A stretch of DNA of 64,000 nt from Chrysophaeum taylorii (GCA_029834535.1 JAQMWT010000688.1:1-64000); one strand, 5' to 3'. Counted from the first letter of the stretch, positions 39,201-49,556 are shown. Made by a program: numbers and translations. Notes: generated by a model from the letters alone, not told the origin.

Positions 39201-41520
39201 TCCGTCTCTAGTGGATTCTCGTTTTCCTGACTTGTTTTATTACGACCCTCGTTTATCTTCGGCCGTAGCGCCCATGTCTTCTGTTTTTGATGCTCCGGAG
39301 CCGGCCTTATCGGGACTGATCACCCCTGAAACAACTCAACCGTCATCACTGAATACACTGTTACCGGACAATACGAAACGTGCACCATTACGTCGTGCCA
39401 AACTGGGCCGACCGCGCAAAGTCGACCAACGCGCGTTACAACAACCAACAAACTTTTTTACGGGCCATTCTGTTTCATCCTGTCACGATGTCGATACGGG
39501 CCATTCTGTTTCATCCTGTCACAATATCGATACGGGCCATTCTGTTTCCTCCTGTCACGATGTTGATTCTGTTTCCTCTGTCGCTTCTGTTTCCCCCTGT
39601 AACTCTTTGTATGTCTCTTCTGTTAGCTTTCGTTTGTTAGTTCATTATGTCTTCCTTCCCCTTTGTTTAGCTAACACCCTTGTTGATCCCCATGCACACG
39701 TTTATTACTCTGCTTCCGAAGAAATGTCGCAATATTCCCACCTTGACGAAAACACTATTACTTCCACCCATTTACGTGAAGCTTTAGCTCCGACCAATCC
39801 TGAGCGTCCTGGCTGGTTGCAAGCCATCGCTAAAGAATACAGCTCTCTTGGTCAGCTTGGTTGCTGGGATGTTATTCGCCTTCCTTCGACGTTTTCTGGC
39901 AACATTTGTACCCTCAAGTGGATCCTCCGCAAGAAGTATGACTCTGGCCGCTTCAAATCGTACAAGGCTCGCCTCGTTGTCCGCGGTTACACCCAGGTTC
40001 ACGGCATTGATTATCATGACACCTACTCACCGGTTGCCAACATCGTCACGATCCGTTTCTTTCTAACCTTTGTCGCTGTTCATGACTGGGATTTGCACAA
40101 GTTGGATGTCAGCTCCGCTTTTATCCAAGCTCCCATTGACGAAGACATCTATGTCTGGCCACCCGAAGGCTATGCTCCTCGCCAACCCACCGATGGTTCC
40201 AAAATCGTTTACAAGCTCCGTCGCTCTTGGTATGGTTGCAAACAAGCTTGTCGCAATTGGTGGCTTTATTTGGAACGCTTCCTTCTCAATGATTGTGGCT
40301 TCGTCCGCGGATCTGGTGACACTTGCCATTACAAGCTCGTGCTCAATTCTACCGTGGTCCTCCGTCTCGTTTTAGTCGTTGATGATCTTCTTGTGGCGCA
40401 CCCTCGTCATTGCATTGGCCATTACCAAGCCTTTTTCCTCCGTTTCCGCGCTTTCACTGACGTCAATGAACTTGATCTCACCTCTTACGTTGGTCTTCGC
40501 ATTACGCGTGATCGCCCTCGGAGAACCCTCACTCTTGACCAATCCCATGCTATCCGTGAAATCCTTACCGAACATCGCTTCATCAACAGTAAACCCGAAC
40601 TCACTCCCGCTCCCAAAGGTCTTCATCTTTCTGCGGCTGATTGTCCTACTCCTGGTTCTCCAGATCACATTTTCATGGCACGCATCCCTTTTCGCCGTAT
40701 TGTTGGCTGTGTCCTCTTCATCTCCATCATGACTCGCCCTGATATCACTTGGTCCGTCAATCAGTGTGCGCGTTTTTCCCACAATCCTGGTAAACCCCAC
40801 TGGCACGCTTTATCCCACACTCTGCGTTATCTCAACGGTTCTCAGGATCTTGCCCTTATTCTTGGTCGCGATTCTACCCTTCATCTCTGTGGTTATTCCG
40901 ACTCCAGCTGGGCCGACGACCCTGATGACCGCCACTCTACAACTGGTTTTTGTTTTCTCCTTGCTGGCTCTATGATAGCCTACTGCTCCCGCTCGCAATA
41001 CTTACTTGCTCGCTCTTCTTTTGAAGCTGAATTGCTCGCTCTTTACGCTGCTACTGCTGAGCTCTCTTGGCTTCTCAAACTTTTTGATGACTTTGATCTC
41101 CCTCGTCACACGGTCCCAGTGTATGTCGATAATAGCACCACCGTCACCCAAGTCCGTCTCCAATGTCTCACACGGCGCACCCGCCATATTGACATTCGCT
41201 TTTACAGTACTGCCGAATATCATCGCAACCACATCATTGATCTCCAACACATTCCCCGCCTTCACAATCTTAGCGATATTTTCACCCGCAGTACGGAAGC
41301 TCCTTCCTTCCTCCGGCTTCGTGCTCGTTACCTCACCTCGTGCTTTTCGCCCTAATCTCTGCTGTTTCTTTCTGCCACAATTCCTCTGTGACGTCTCCCT
41401 CAAAGCTTCTCCTCTGTGTGCGTCTCACTTACCCCTTTTTTTTTTCCTTTTCTTTCTTTTTCCAGCACCTGTGTGAGGACCTCACTTACCCCTTTTTCCT
41501 TTTCCTTCTTTTCCAGCACC

Positions 41521-41617
41521 TGTGTGAGGAAGCTATGACACTTACCCTTGCACCACGTATCTAGTATCCTTACGTCTTTCTCTTATCGCTAGTCTAACGC
41601 CTCCATACCATTCGTAA
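41521..41617 (+). repeat. 3' LTR of plus-strand Copia
   Basis: 97 bp, TG..CA ends, preceded by a duplicated pyrimidine-rich block (about 41425-41520) also present beside the 3' LTR of the minus-strand element. Confidence 0.93.
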
Positions 41618-41787
41618 CACTAGCCCTCTCTCGAAGCGTGCTGTGTGTCTCTCCTCTCGAGTCTTCCGTATTTTCCTTTTTTTAGTTCAAACAGAAAGAG
41701 AAAGAGAAAAGATAAGCCGCAAGTAAGTGCTTAGGACGTCTTCCGGTTTTTTTTTCTCGCGGTAAACCGCACCTTCGTGGAGGGACC

Positions 41788-41876
41788 GCCACGCGTAAAG
41801 GGATGACGAGACAAAGCGTCCAGCGGTCGGCGAGGCGGGAGACCACTCGCCGCCCATCACGCACTTCCGAACCCGC
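41788..41876 (+). repeat. Hairpin-forming repeat, copy B
   Basis: About 89 bp closely matching the minus strand of 30096-30183. The core GCGGTCGGCGAGGCGGGAGA is identical. GGCGGG pairs with CTCGCC through one G-U pair, where copy A has CCCGCC. It lies about 200 bp upstream of the GSDH-type gene in the same orientation. Confidence 0.75.
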
Positions 41877-42076
41877 GCGCCTCGCCATTTTTCCCGAAGA
41901 AAAAAATGATTGGTCTCTCTCTCTCAATCAAGAGATGCCCTCGTCGAAAAAGAAAAGAAAAGAAAAGAAAATAAAATTCTTCGAGTTGAAGAGAGCGTGC
42001 ACAGTTTCTTATTACTAAGAACGGCCCATAAAAAAAGCAGACGTGACTCATATATATTGCGACGGCCACTTTCAAC

Positions 42077-45000
42077 ATGTGGTGGTGGTGGTGGTGGCTA
42101 TTGGTCGGGGCCGTCAGGGCAGTGCCCGAATGCGCGTACGTCGCCGACGGCGGCGGGCTCCACGGGTGGGACGACCCCGATATCTGCACGGAGTTGAAGG
42201 TGGACTCGGGGTTTAGAGAAACGACGAAGCTATCTATTCTGAAAACGGGAACGGGCGTCGCCGGCGTTCGGTGTTGTGACGGTGGCACCGGCGAATATTC
42301 GGGGGCATCGCTGTGCCTCGACGGCGAGATGGTGTACTGTCGAGTTGCCTCGTTCGAGACCGCGGCGGCCGAGTGCGCGGACGCCGGGATGCGACTGTGC
42401 AGCGTCGAGGAAGTTCTCGCGGGCGTCGGAAACCGCACGTCCTGCGCGTACCCGTACATGCACGTCTGGACGCAAGATGCGGCGGAGTGCCCCGAAGCGA
42501 GTGCCACGACGTGCGTCGCGATCGCAGACGGGGCCGGGGTTCGGTTTCCCGACAACCCGAAGAGATGTCCAAACAAGGAGTACGACGAGGATCCCGACAG
42601 CTTCGCCGCGTACGCCGACTCGCAGGTCGCCGGCGTGCGGTGCTGTGGTCCTTCCGTGATTAGTGTGTGCGACGCCAATTGCGAAATGACAACGTTTGCG
42701 GAAGCGAAGGCACTATGCGAGCAGGCCGTCGATCCGGAGACTGGCCGAGCTCACAGACTCTGCACGCAGCGCGAGGTAAGAGCGGGCATCGCCCGGAACA
42801 CCGGGTGTTATTACGACTTTGCGAATGTGTGGACGAGCGACGTGGTGCCGTGCCCGCTCGCCGTGGAGCGGTTCGATTTGGTGGTGGAGCGGGACGACGC
42901 CGCCACCATCACCACAAAAGTTTTGGAGGCCGGCGAGAATCTCGTCCGGTCACACTTCCCGAGCGTTCGCGCCGTCGTTGCGGGCTACGTTGGGAGCGTG
43001 GTGATGCAGATAGCGGACGACGAGGGCCGCGTCTTGCACGAACGCGCGGATAATCACGCTCCGTTCGAGTTGTCGTCGCGAGAAACGACAGCCGGCTCTT
43101 TTTTGATGGAATTCGGCAAGACGTATACCCTCACGGCAACGCCGTTTGTGGGGCCCAACGCGGAGGAGTTTACGGGTGCGGAAGCGCTCTCGATCACCTT
43201 CAGTCTCGTCGTCGAAGAAGAAGAGTGTGGGCCTCCAAGAAGGCTCGCGGCGAATACTGGCGGCGCCTATCTGGTCGAGACGATCCACGGACAGATAATT
43301 GCCAAACTCGAGGAGGGTGTTCTGAACAGGTTTTTCCTACATCTAGACAACGACCCTTCGAGGAATATTTTGGACGCGGCGGGAAACGAAATTCCAGACG
43401 TCGACAGCCTCACGTTAGTCTTTGTCGCTCGGGACGATGACGCGTGCTTCCAGGACGACGCGTATCTGGCGGCAGCAAAGTTCGAGCTGTGGAACACGTT
43501 GGACAATTACCTCGTGCACGAAGATGTGGTCGAGCTCACCAACGCCACCACCAGGAAGGAGGGGGGCTTGTTTGGTCGCACGTGTCAAAGGTGGAATTCG
43601 GGGCTCGCGACCGGCGCGTACGTGGTGACCGTGACTACAGCGACGCAAGTCGTCGAATTGCGGTTCCGGATAGACAAGTTCGAAAACGGCAATCTCGTTG
43701 CTGCGGCAAATCGACCAAAATTAGAAGAAGACGCGAGCCGAAGAACTGACGTTTTGGACGTCGTGCCTTTCGCGATGACTCCGCGGTACGGAAACTGGTC
43801 TGATCGGCCCTACAGAAATATGGACTGGAAAGACGAGCTCGAGCAGAAGAATCGCATCAACTTTGTCACATCACACAACGGTTTCGTGTACGTGTGCATG
43901 GAGCTCACGGCCGTCGTGTACCGCTTGCCGGGCGACGCGTCGACGACCTTCGAGGAACGCAACTCCAGATTGGAGCTGTGGTTTGATCTGACCAAGGCCG
44001 TCGAGGCGGCGACGCAGGGGTCGCGCACCGTGAACGTCCTGACGCGGCAACACTCCGGCCTCCGGACCATCGCGTTCCACCCGAATTTCGAAAAAAACGG
44101 GTTGCTTTACGCGTCGTACATGGAGACGTGGGACGACGAGTGGCCGAGCTACAGGTACTTGTCGATTTACGACAACTTAGGGCCCGGCGACGTGAGGGCA
44201 CCCGCCGATGCAGTGGTTGCTGAATTCAAAGTGGTAGACGACAAGGTGGACCCGATGTCGTATCGACCGCTGTTCAGGATCGCGTACAACGAGACGGGCG
44301 CCGACTACGCGCTGTACGAACATCCGATCAAGCAGTGCACCTTTGGAGGAGGGATCGAGGACGAGGACTGGGAGGAGGGGAAAGAAACGCCGCCGCCGCC
44401 GCCGCCGCCGCCGCCGTACATTTTGTACTGCGGCTCCGGAGACGGTTCGGTGGACTCGTCCATCGCTTTCGGCGGCCAAGACAAGAACATTTACGGCAAG
44501 ATAATCGCAATCGACGTGGGAAACGGCGAGTACGCCAACCCGTACGAGTATGGCATACCGGATATTAACGTGTGGGGCAGCGGGACCGACAGCAGCGCGT
44601 GCTGTGCATCTGCGCATCGAGCCGAGACCTACGCGATCGGTTTCCGCAACCCGCATAGCATCGCCTTTATCAAACGCGGCGACCGCGCGGGCGCAGCGAT
44701 CGTTTCTGACGCGGGAAGAGATAACGGCGAAGAGATCAATGTGGTGACGGGTCCGGGCGGTAATTTCGGGTGGATGCAGCGAGAAGCGATTTACGTTCAC
44801 TTGAACCGACCGGGCATAGGTGACGGCGTCGACCCGATTTTGCCGGAGGACGACGAAAAATTCGGATATACGTATCCGGCGACCTTTTTGGGGCACGACG
44901 GCTTGCCGGGGGCCTCCTTTACCGCGCAGGCCATCATCGGCTCCCACGCTGTCGAGAATTCGTCGCCCCTTGGAGGCAGGTACTTCTTTTCCAACTTCCC

Positions 45001-45352
45001 AAAGACGGCGCCAGTTTTTTATTCGATGCTCGACGACCTTCTCGAAGCAAAGACGACCGGACCCAACCTCACACAGGCCCCAATTTATAAAACCAAGCTC
45101 CGCTACTTTGAAAGCGATGCCGCATATGCAGCCAACACGCCCAAAGGCGTGTACGAGAACTTCCACGACATCATCCAGCTCATCGACCAACCAAACGTCG
45201 GACCGAACGTACGAGGTCGGACCGACCTTCGCTTTGGCGAGGGTCCCAGCGGCGAGCTCTACATCGTTTCCAAACGCATAGGCCACGTCTTCATCGTCAA
45301 AAACTCACTCCCAGGCGTCGAAACCAAGAAGCCTTTTGTTGTTGTCTCGTGA
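42077..45352 (+). CDS. Secreted glucose/sorbosone dehydrogenase-type protein with cysteine modules
   Basis: A 1091-residue secreted protein. The leader begins Met plus six Trp (from a TGG repeat) then LLVGAVRAVPEC. Two related cysteine modules follow (about 20-155 and 160-265), each with VAGVRCC, AA..CADAG/ALCEQA, RLCSVEEV/RLCTQREV, a CAY/CYY pair and a final VWT..C. A region rich in beta strands without known motifs spans about 265-570. The C-terminal part (about 575-1075) is a six-bladed propeller of the PQQ-type glucose/sorbosone dehydrogenase / HHIP-like family: SGLRTIAFHPNF, LYCGSGDGSVDSSIAFGGQD, IYGKIIAIDVGN, ETYAIGFRNPHSIAF, EEINVVTGPGGNFGW and a late LRFGEGPSGELYIVSK. A CCG repeat adds ten prolines inside the propeller. 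Probable extracellular sugar oxidation or carbohydrate binding; cofactor use is unproven. Confidence 0.87.
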   Translation: MWWWWWWLLVGAVRAVPECAYVADGGGLHGWDDPDICTELKVDSGFRETTKLSILKTGTGVAGVRCCDGGTGEYSGASLCLDGEMVYCRVASFETAAAECADAGMRLCSVEEVLAGVGNRTSCAYPYMHVWTQDAAECPEASATTCVAIADGAGVRFPDNPKRCPNKEYDEDPDSFAAYADSQVAGVRCCGPSVISVCDANCEMTTFAEAKALCEQAVDPETGRAHRLCTQREVRAGIARNTGCYYDFANVWTSDVVPCPLAVERFDLVVERDDAATITTKVLEAGENLVRSHFPSVRAVVAGYVGSVVMQIADDEGRVLHERADNHAPFELSSRETTAGSFLMEFGKTYTLTATPFVGPNAEEFTGAEALSITFSLVVEEEECGPPRRLAANTGGAYLVETIHGQIIAKLEEGVLNRFFLHLDNDPSRNILDAAGNEIPDVDSLTLVFVARDDDACFQDDAYLAAAKFELWNTLDNYLVHEDVVELTNATTRKEGGLFGRTCQRWNSGLATGAYVVTVTTATQVVELRFRIDKFENGNLVAAANRPKLEEDASRRTDVLDVVPFAMTPRYGNWSDRPYRNMDWKDELEQKNRINFVTSHNGFVYVCMELTAVVYRLPGDASTTFEERNSRLELWFDLTKAVEAATQGSRTVNVLTRQHSGLRTIAFHPNFEKNGLLYASYMETWDDEWPSYRYLSIYDNLGPGDVRAPADAVVAEFKVVDDKVDPMSYRPLFRIAYNETGADYALYEHPIKQCTFGGGIEDEDWEEGKETPPPPPPPPPYILYCGSGDGSVDSSIAFGGQDKNIYGKIIAIDVGNGEYANPYEYGIPDINVWGSGTDSSACCASAHRAETYAIGFRNPHSIAFIKRGDRAGAAIVSDAGRDNGEEINVVTGPGGNFGWMQREAIYVHLNRPGIGDGVDPILPEDDEKFGYTYPATFLGHDGLPGASFTAQAIIGSHAVENSSPLGGRYFFSNFPKTAPVFYSMLDDLLEAKTTGPNLTQAPIYKTKLRYFESDAAYAANTPKGVYENFHDIIQLIDQPNVGPNVRGRTDLRFGEGPSGELYIVSKRIGHVFIVKNSLPGVETKKPFVVVS

Positions 45353-45458
45353 ACAAGGTGTGTGTTTTTTGCTTTTTTTTCTGCGTCTGCCGCCGACCGC
45401 CCGCCCGCCCGCCCCTTTTTTATTATTTATCGAGCTGTCTGAACCTCCCCCCTATGGT

Positions 45459-46577
45459 TCACCGTTCATGCCCCCCGCAATGGGCGTGGGCGAAGGTTTG
45501 GTTGACGAAATCCAGGAGTACCTTGAGGTCGAGGTAAGCGTAGGCCGCCAAGCAGTCGTTGACGCCAAACGTCGCGAGGATCGTCGTGGAGTTAAGTCTG
45601 ATGAATCCGGAGACGAACTGAATCGTGTCGCACCACCGATCAGGCGCGTGTGTTGTCGAGGGAAAGCAAAAGGGCGGGCTGAGCGCTCGGCGGCGATACG
45701 GAGCCCGAGCCTCGAGGACCACGAGGTAGTGGGCGTACGTGTTTCCGTACCTCGTGGTACCCTTCCTAAATTCCGGAACGTGCGCTGGCGCGGCCTCGTC
45801 GGTGTGGACGTGGGCGATCGCCAACAAGTATCCGGGGTCGCAGACCTCGTCGAGAGGCAGCGGCGAGCCGTTCATCTTGAGGTGTCTTCCCCCGAGACCC
45901 ACGAGCGGTTTACCGCCTTCTGCGCGCGCTCGACGACCGGGAATGCCCCTGCGGACGTCCGACATCTCGCGCAGCCAGTGGACGACCCGAAAGGGCTGGG
46001 CGTCGGTGCCGTCCCATAAAATTCCCATATTCTTGCCATCGTACAGACCTGAGAAGCCTTGGATGTCTGGATGCCGAACTCCGCCGAGCGACGCCGTAAC
46101 GACGCCGCCGCCCCCAGAGGAGACGTTCAGCTCGAGCCACCGGACCTCCCATCGCGCCACAGCCTCCGCTCTGCCGTGTTTCGTGTGGTGCTTGTACATC
46201 ATCGACGACGTCAGCAGCCTGTTGCCAACGGCGAGACCCCCAGCTTCGAACCGCACGTCTTCGCGCCCAAAGTCCCACCGTCGACTCCCGTGATCCATGA
46301 CGGGCGCAACGACCCGCATCTCCGAGTCCAAAAGCACGACGCTCGACTGCATCGTAAGTCGGCGCGACGACAGTCTCGAGCACAGCGAACCGCGGTGCCG
46401 AAAAACGGCGACATAGCAAGCGATCTGCAACGGGCTCTTGGCGACGGACGGATTGAATCCGTTGTAGTCGAAGAGATATGTCTTGGCATCGATCGCTCGA
46501 AACCCGAACCGCAAAGGATCGAAGGAGGCGTTGAGACCGCCGGCGCAGACCACCACCAACAACAACAACAACAACAT
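45459..46577 (-). CDS. Secreted protein, possible beta-propeller glycan-acting
   Basis: A 372-residue protein with a signal peptide (MLLLLLLVVVCAGGLNASF). Strand-rich with repeated basic/aromatic motifs (VAVFRHRGSLC, MYKHHTKHGRAEAVARWEVR, GFSGLYDGKNMGILW, YLLAIAHVHTDEA). The C-terminal block WCDTIQFVSGFIRLN with TTILATFGVNDCLAAYAYLD resembles the conserved end of five-bladed propeller proteins of algae and large DNA viruses that are often next to glycosyltransferases; this is memory-based and weak. Convergent with the GSDH-type gene, 106 bp between stops. ATG at 46577 is the only one that leaves a signal peptide. Substrate unknown. Confidence 0.65.
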   Translation of the reverse strand: MLLLLLLVVVCAGGLNASFDPLRFGFRAIDAKTYLFDYNGFNPSVAKSPLQIACYVAVFRHRGSLCSRLSSRRLTMQSSVVLLDSEMRVVAPVMDHGSRRWDFGREDVRFEAGGLAVGNRLLTSSMMYKHHTKHGRAEAVARWEVRWLELNVSSGGGGVVTASLGGVRHPDIQGFSGLYDGKNMGILWDGTDAQPFRVVHWLREMSDVRRGIPGRRARAEGGKPLVGLGGRHLKMNGSPLPLDEVCDPGYLLAIAHVHTDEAAPAHVPEFRKGTTRYGNTYAHYLVVLEARAPYRRRALSPPFCFPSTTHAPDRWCDTIQFVSGFIRLNSTTILATFGVNDCLAAYAYLDLKVLLDFVNQTFAHAHCGGHER

Positions 46578-47344
46578 AATATCCTATACTGACGTCAGTC
46601 ATGTAACTGCCAGGCTTATGATGATGATGATTTCGGTGCATATCCCTATACTTGGAAGAAGAAGAAGAAATCAACCACCAAAACAGACAGAAGCACGCAC
46701 GCCATAAGCTTCCGGAATCTATGGCGAAGAGCGGCACCAGAATCAGTCCTCGGGATGTCGCAGAAGAAGCGCTGCAAAGAAAAGTATGCGACGACACGAA
46801 AAACGCAAACAGCCTCGTACGCGCAACAGTCCGCACCATTTTTTGAGGTCTTCTTCTCCTCCTCCGATAATTGCTCTGCCTGAGAATGCGGCATGCCCTT
46901 ATTTTCAAGCACCACCACATGGCTAATGAGTTCTCCTACTTACGGAAGAGCCCGTTCAGTCTGCCTCGCCCTGGAGCCGCCTTCTCCCTCGGAACGTGGG
47001 ATGATGCTCTCCGCAAGGGGGGCCTCCAATCCAAAGGTGCCCACAGCTCACACACGGCCCGGATCTTTCTCTCTTTCTCTCTCTCTCAACAAGGCACTCT
47101 GCTAATTTATTTTAGCAAGCACGGCCGATATTGACAAGAAGGGCCTGCTTTTGAACCTACCAATATCGGGCTCCCCGTCGAAAAACACGCTATTCTCTCT
47201 CTCTCGTTGCTGCTCTCACAAGAGGACTAACGCACAGGGGTATATATAGCCCCGGGCACTCGCACACATGCCGGTGTAACGGACGTCGTCGCGAATCGTG
47301 AAGACCACCACCCACCACCTAGAGCCCGTAGTGGTTACGAGGCA

Positions 47345-47375
<31 letters not shown>

Positions 47376-47417
47376 GAGGGACTTCATTAGAATAATAATA
47401 TAAGCGCGCTTGATGCA
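46578..47417. other. Gene-free stretch
   Basis: AAC run (46553-46576) at the start, TC run (47065-47085), GGTATATATAG at 47240-47250 and an ATC run (47349-47373). No gene recognised. Confidence 0.5.
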
Positions 47418-49556
47418 TCAGGGGAGGGGGAGTTTGTCGAGGTCGTAGAAGTGGTATGAGAATGTTCCTTCGTAGACGGAGACGAGGGCGAGGCCCGGGG
47501 GGACGCGCTCGTCGTCGGCGATCGCGCCCTGGGCGGAGCTGGTGGCGATGACGGAAAATTTCGTCGCGTCCTTGAGGGGATCCGCGTCCTCTTCTTCCTC
47601 AGAAGAAGAAGAAGAAGAAGAAGGAGAAGAAGGGTCGTTTTTTTTCTTTTCGAAAGTCGTTCGGGGCGGCTTGGATTTCTTCGAGGAGACGTCGAAGCCA
47701 TCGAGGTCGGTGGGGTGAAAGGTCTGGGTCTTGCGGCGCGCCGGAGCCGCACAGAGCCAAGCGTCGACGCGACCCTTCAGGAGCTTGAAAAGCCAGCGAG
47801 CTTTTTTGTCGCAGTCGTTTTCGTCCAAAGGCTTAGACACGGGGCTGCGCTTCGAGACGAAGAAGACTCGGTGAGACCCGAGGGCGTTTATTTCGAGCTC
47901 TTCGTCCACGAAGGCCCGTTGCTCATCGTCTTCGAGGTCGTCGACCACGACGAAGCGCGCTCCTTTGCACCAGAAAGCATAATACTTGGACCCGAAATTT
48001 TTTTCGTAAGTTTCGGGATCTAAGGTGCCTCGCGAGAAGACGGTGGGGACCGCGATGCGGGCCATTTCGGTCCTGTCCGCATCGCCAAACACCAGCACAA
48101 AGGCGGGGCGCAGCGCGTTCACTGCCGAAACAACGTGGTCCCCTTTGGGGTCTACGATTATCGCGAACTGGAACGGCCGTTCGAAGAGGCCTTGCTCCTC
48201 TTGCGTGTGTCCGATGTAGGTTCGCGTGTAGGGATCTGCCCGCAGCAACTTGGCATCGACGGGGGAATAATAAAAGTGACGCAGCAGATCGAGCTCGCCG
48301 GTGCGCAGGAGGAACTGCGTCGCGCGAGCTTTCGTGAGAGCGTTCAACTCTCGCCCGGATCTCAAATACCTCACGCACAGCTCCTTGAGGGGCGGGATCT
48401 GGGCGAAGGGCCCCAAGAGCGCGTGGCCCTTTGGATTAAATCTGTTGTTCGGGTCCACCTGGACGCACCGCCGCACGAAGTCGGCGGCCAGCGGATCTAG
48501 AGCGAGCGCGGCCGGCATTCTCGCCCGACCTCGCCTGATCTTGAGGAAAGCAAAGTATGGACTCCGCGAGCGGAAGGGCGTGGTTCCGGTGTACAACTGG
48601 AAACACACGACCCCAATCGCCCACCAGTCGGCGCGGTGATCTGCCGCCTTTGAGTCGACCATCTCTGGCGCCATGTATTCGGGCGTTCCCACGAATTCGG
48701 GCCCGTTGAGGTTCGTATCGACCGTATCCTTGGCCGTCCCAAAGTCGATAAGCTTGAGATGTCCGCGCTTCAGCATCATGTTCTCCGGCTTGAGATCTCT
48801 GTGGACCATACCCATCGAATGGATGTAGCTCGTGGCTCCAACCAGTTCGTTGAGCCAGTGCCGCGCCAACGACGGATACGTCGGAACCTGTTTTTCGCCC
48901 GCGATTAACCTCGCCCAGACCTCGCCCTCTTCGCACAGTTCCATCTGGTAGTAGAGGGCATAATAGTCCTGAAAGGTCGCGTAGAGATGCACGATGTTCG
49001 GGTGCCGAAGCTTCAGGAGGGCCCTCTTCTCCATCACGCACTCGTTCTCCACGTTCGGGTGCCGTTTCTTGATCTTCTCGACTTCTGTTTTTTCGATCAT
49101 CTTGATCGCAAACACCTTGCCGTCCACCTTCCGCCGCGCCATCACGATCGACGAGTAATTCCCCGTTCCCAGCTCGTCCATCACCGCAAAGTGCCGAATC
49201 GATGGCTCGGCGAGAGCTTTCGCGCCGCGAGCGGCGATCGCCGCGAGCAACGCGTCGAAATCGAACCCGCTCTCCCGAACCACGGCTTCGGCACCCTCGA
49301 TCTCGAAATTCTCCATGCGAGCCTTGGCTTCGCGGTACCACGCCTTCTTGTACGTCGGATCCAGCTCGCGAGACCGCTTCGCATCGCCAGCGGCGAGCTC
49401 GTGCCGACCGATCTTCGCGTACGCGGCCGCGCGATTCGCGAACAACACGGCCGTCTCCTCCTGCTTCAGTGCCTCGCTGTACTTTGAAATCGCCTCCTGC
49501 GGCCGACCCTCCTGCAGGGCCTTGTTCCCCTCGTGACGCAAATCCGCGACCACCAT
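47418..49556 (-). CDS. TPR / PDK1-like kinase / degenerate metallophosphatase fusion
   Basis: A 712-residue protein. Residues 1-105: TPR repeats (EGNKALQEGRPQEAISKYSE, LFANRAAAYAKIG). Residues about 122-385: active-looking AGC-family kinase nearest PDK1: GTGNYSSIV loop (130-138), Lys152, catalytic Asp254 in HRDLKPEN, Asp271 in DFG, and PEFVGTPEYMAPE with Glu287 where PDK1 has its autophosphorylated Ser. Residues about 455-575: resembles CPPED1-type calcineurin-like phosphoesterases (PFQFAIIVDPKGD, RPAFVLVFGDADRTE, KYYAFWCKGARFVVVDD) but the GNHD block reads SRGTLD, so metal binding is likely lost. The tail is Ser/Glu/Lys low complexity. PDK1's PH domain is missing and seems replaced by this domain. 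Start ATG 49556. Confidence 0.88.
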   Translation of the reverse strand: MVVADLRHEGNKALQEGRPQEAISKYSEALKQEETAVLFANRAAAYAKIGRHELAAGDAKRSRELDPTYKKAWYREAKARMENFEIEGAEAVVRESGFDFDALLAAIAARGAKALAEPSIRHFAVMDELGTGNYSSIVMARRKVDGKVFAIKMIEKTEVEKIKKRHPNVENECVMEKRALLKLRHPNIVHLYATFQDYYALYYQMELCEEGEVWARLIAGEKQVPTYPSLARHWLNELVGATSYIHSMGMVHRDLKPENMMLKRGHLKLIDFGTAKDTVDTNLNGPEFVGTPEYMAPEMVDSKAADHRADWWAIGVVCFQLYTGTTPFRSRSPYFAFLKIRRGRARMPAALALDPLAADFVRRCVQVDPNNRFNPKGHALLGPFAQIPPLKELCVRYLRSGRELNALTKARATQFLLRTGELDLLRHFYYSPVDAKLLRADPYTRTYIGHTQEEQGLFERPFQFAIIVDPKGDHVVSAVNALRPAFVLVFGDADRTEMARIAVPTVFSRGTLDPETYEKNFGSKYYAFWCKGARFVVVDDLEDDEQRAFVDEELEINALGSHRVFFVSKRSPVSKPLDENDCDKKARWLFKLLKGRVDAWLCAAPARRKTQTFHPTDLDGFDVSSKKSKPPRTTFEKKKNDPSSPSSSSSSSEEEEDADPLKDATKFSVIATSSAQGAIADDERVPPGLALVSVYEGTFSYHFYDLDKLPLP

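Larger units (their letters stand above)
36202..41617 (+). mobile_element. Copia LTR retrotransposon fossil, nearly whole, plus strand
   Basis: A 5.4-kb Copia element with LTRs at 36202-36297 and 41521-41617 and a perfect 5-bp target duplication CTAGC (36197-36201 and 41618-41622). Parts in order: tRNA-Met-like primer site at about 36298, gag with a zinc-knuckle-like region (about 36.3-37.3 kb), aspartic protease (VVYDTGANVSLF, about 37.69 kb), integrase (about 38.2-39.1 kb), reverse transcriptase (LVVRGYTQVHGIDY to LVVDDLLVAHP, about 39.8-40.5 kb) and RNase H (SSFEAELLAL, about 41.0 kb). It looks nearly whole, with about one break. LTRs differ at about four of 97 positions, so it is older than the insertion next to it. 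Confidence 0.95.

Noticed and set aside
41803-42018. Short frame over repeat copy B resembling one over copy A
   Set aside because: Similarity of the peptides follows from the DNA repeat; no ATG-to-stop frame is shared over its full length, so I treat it as a non-coding repeat.
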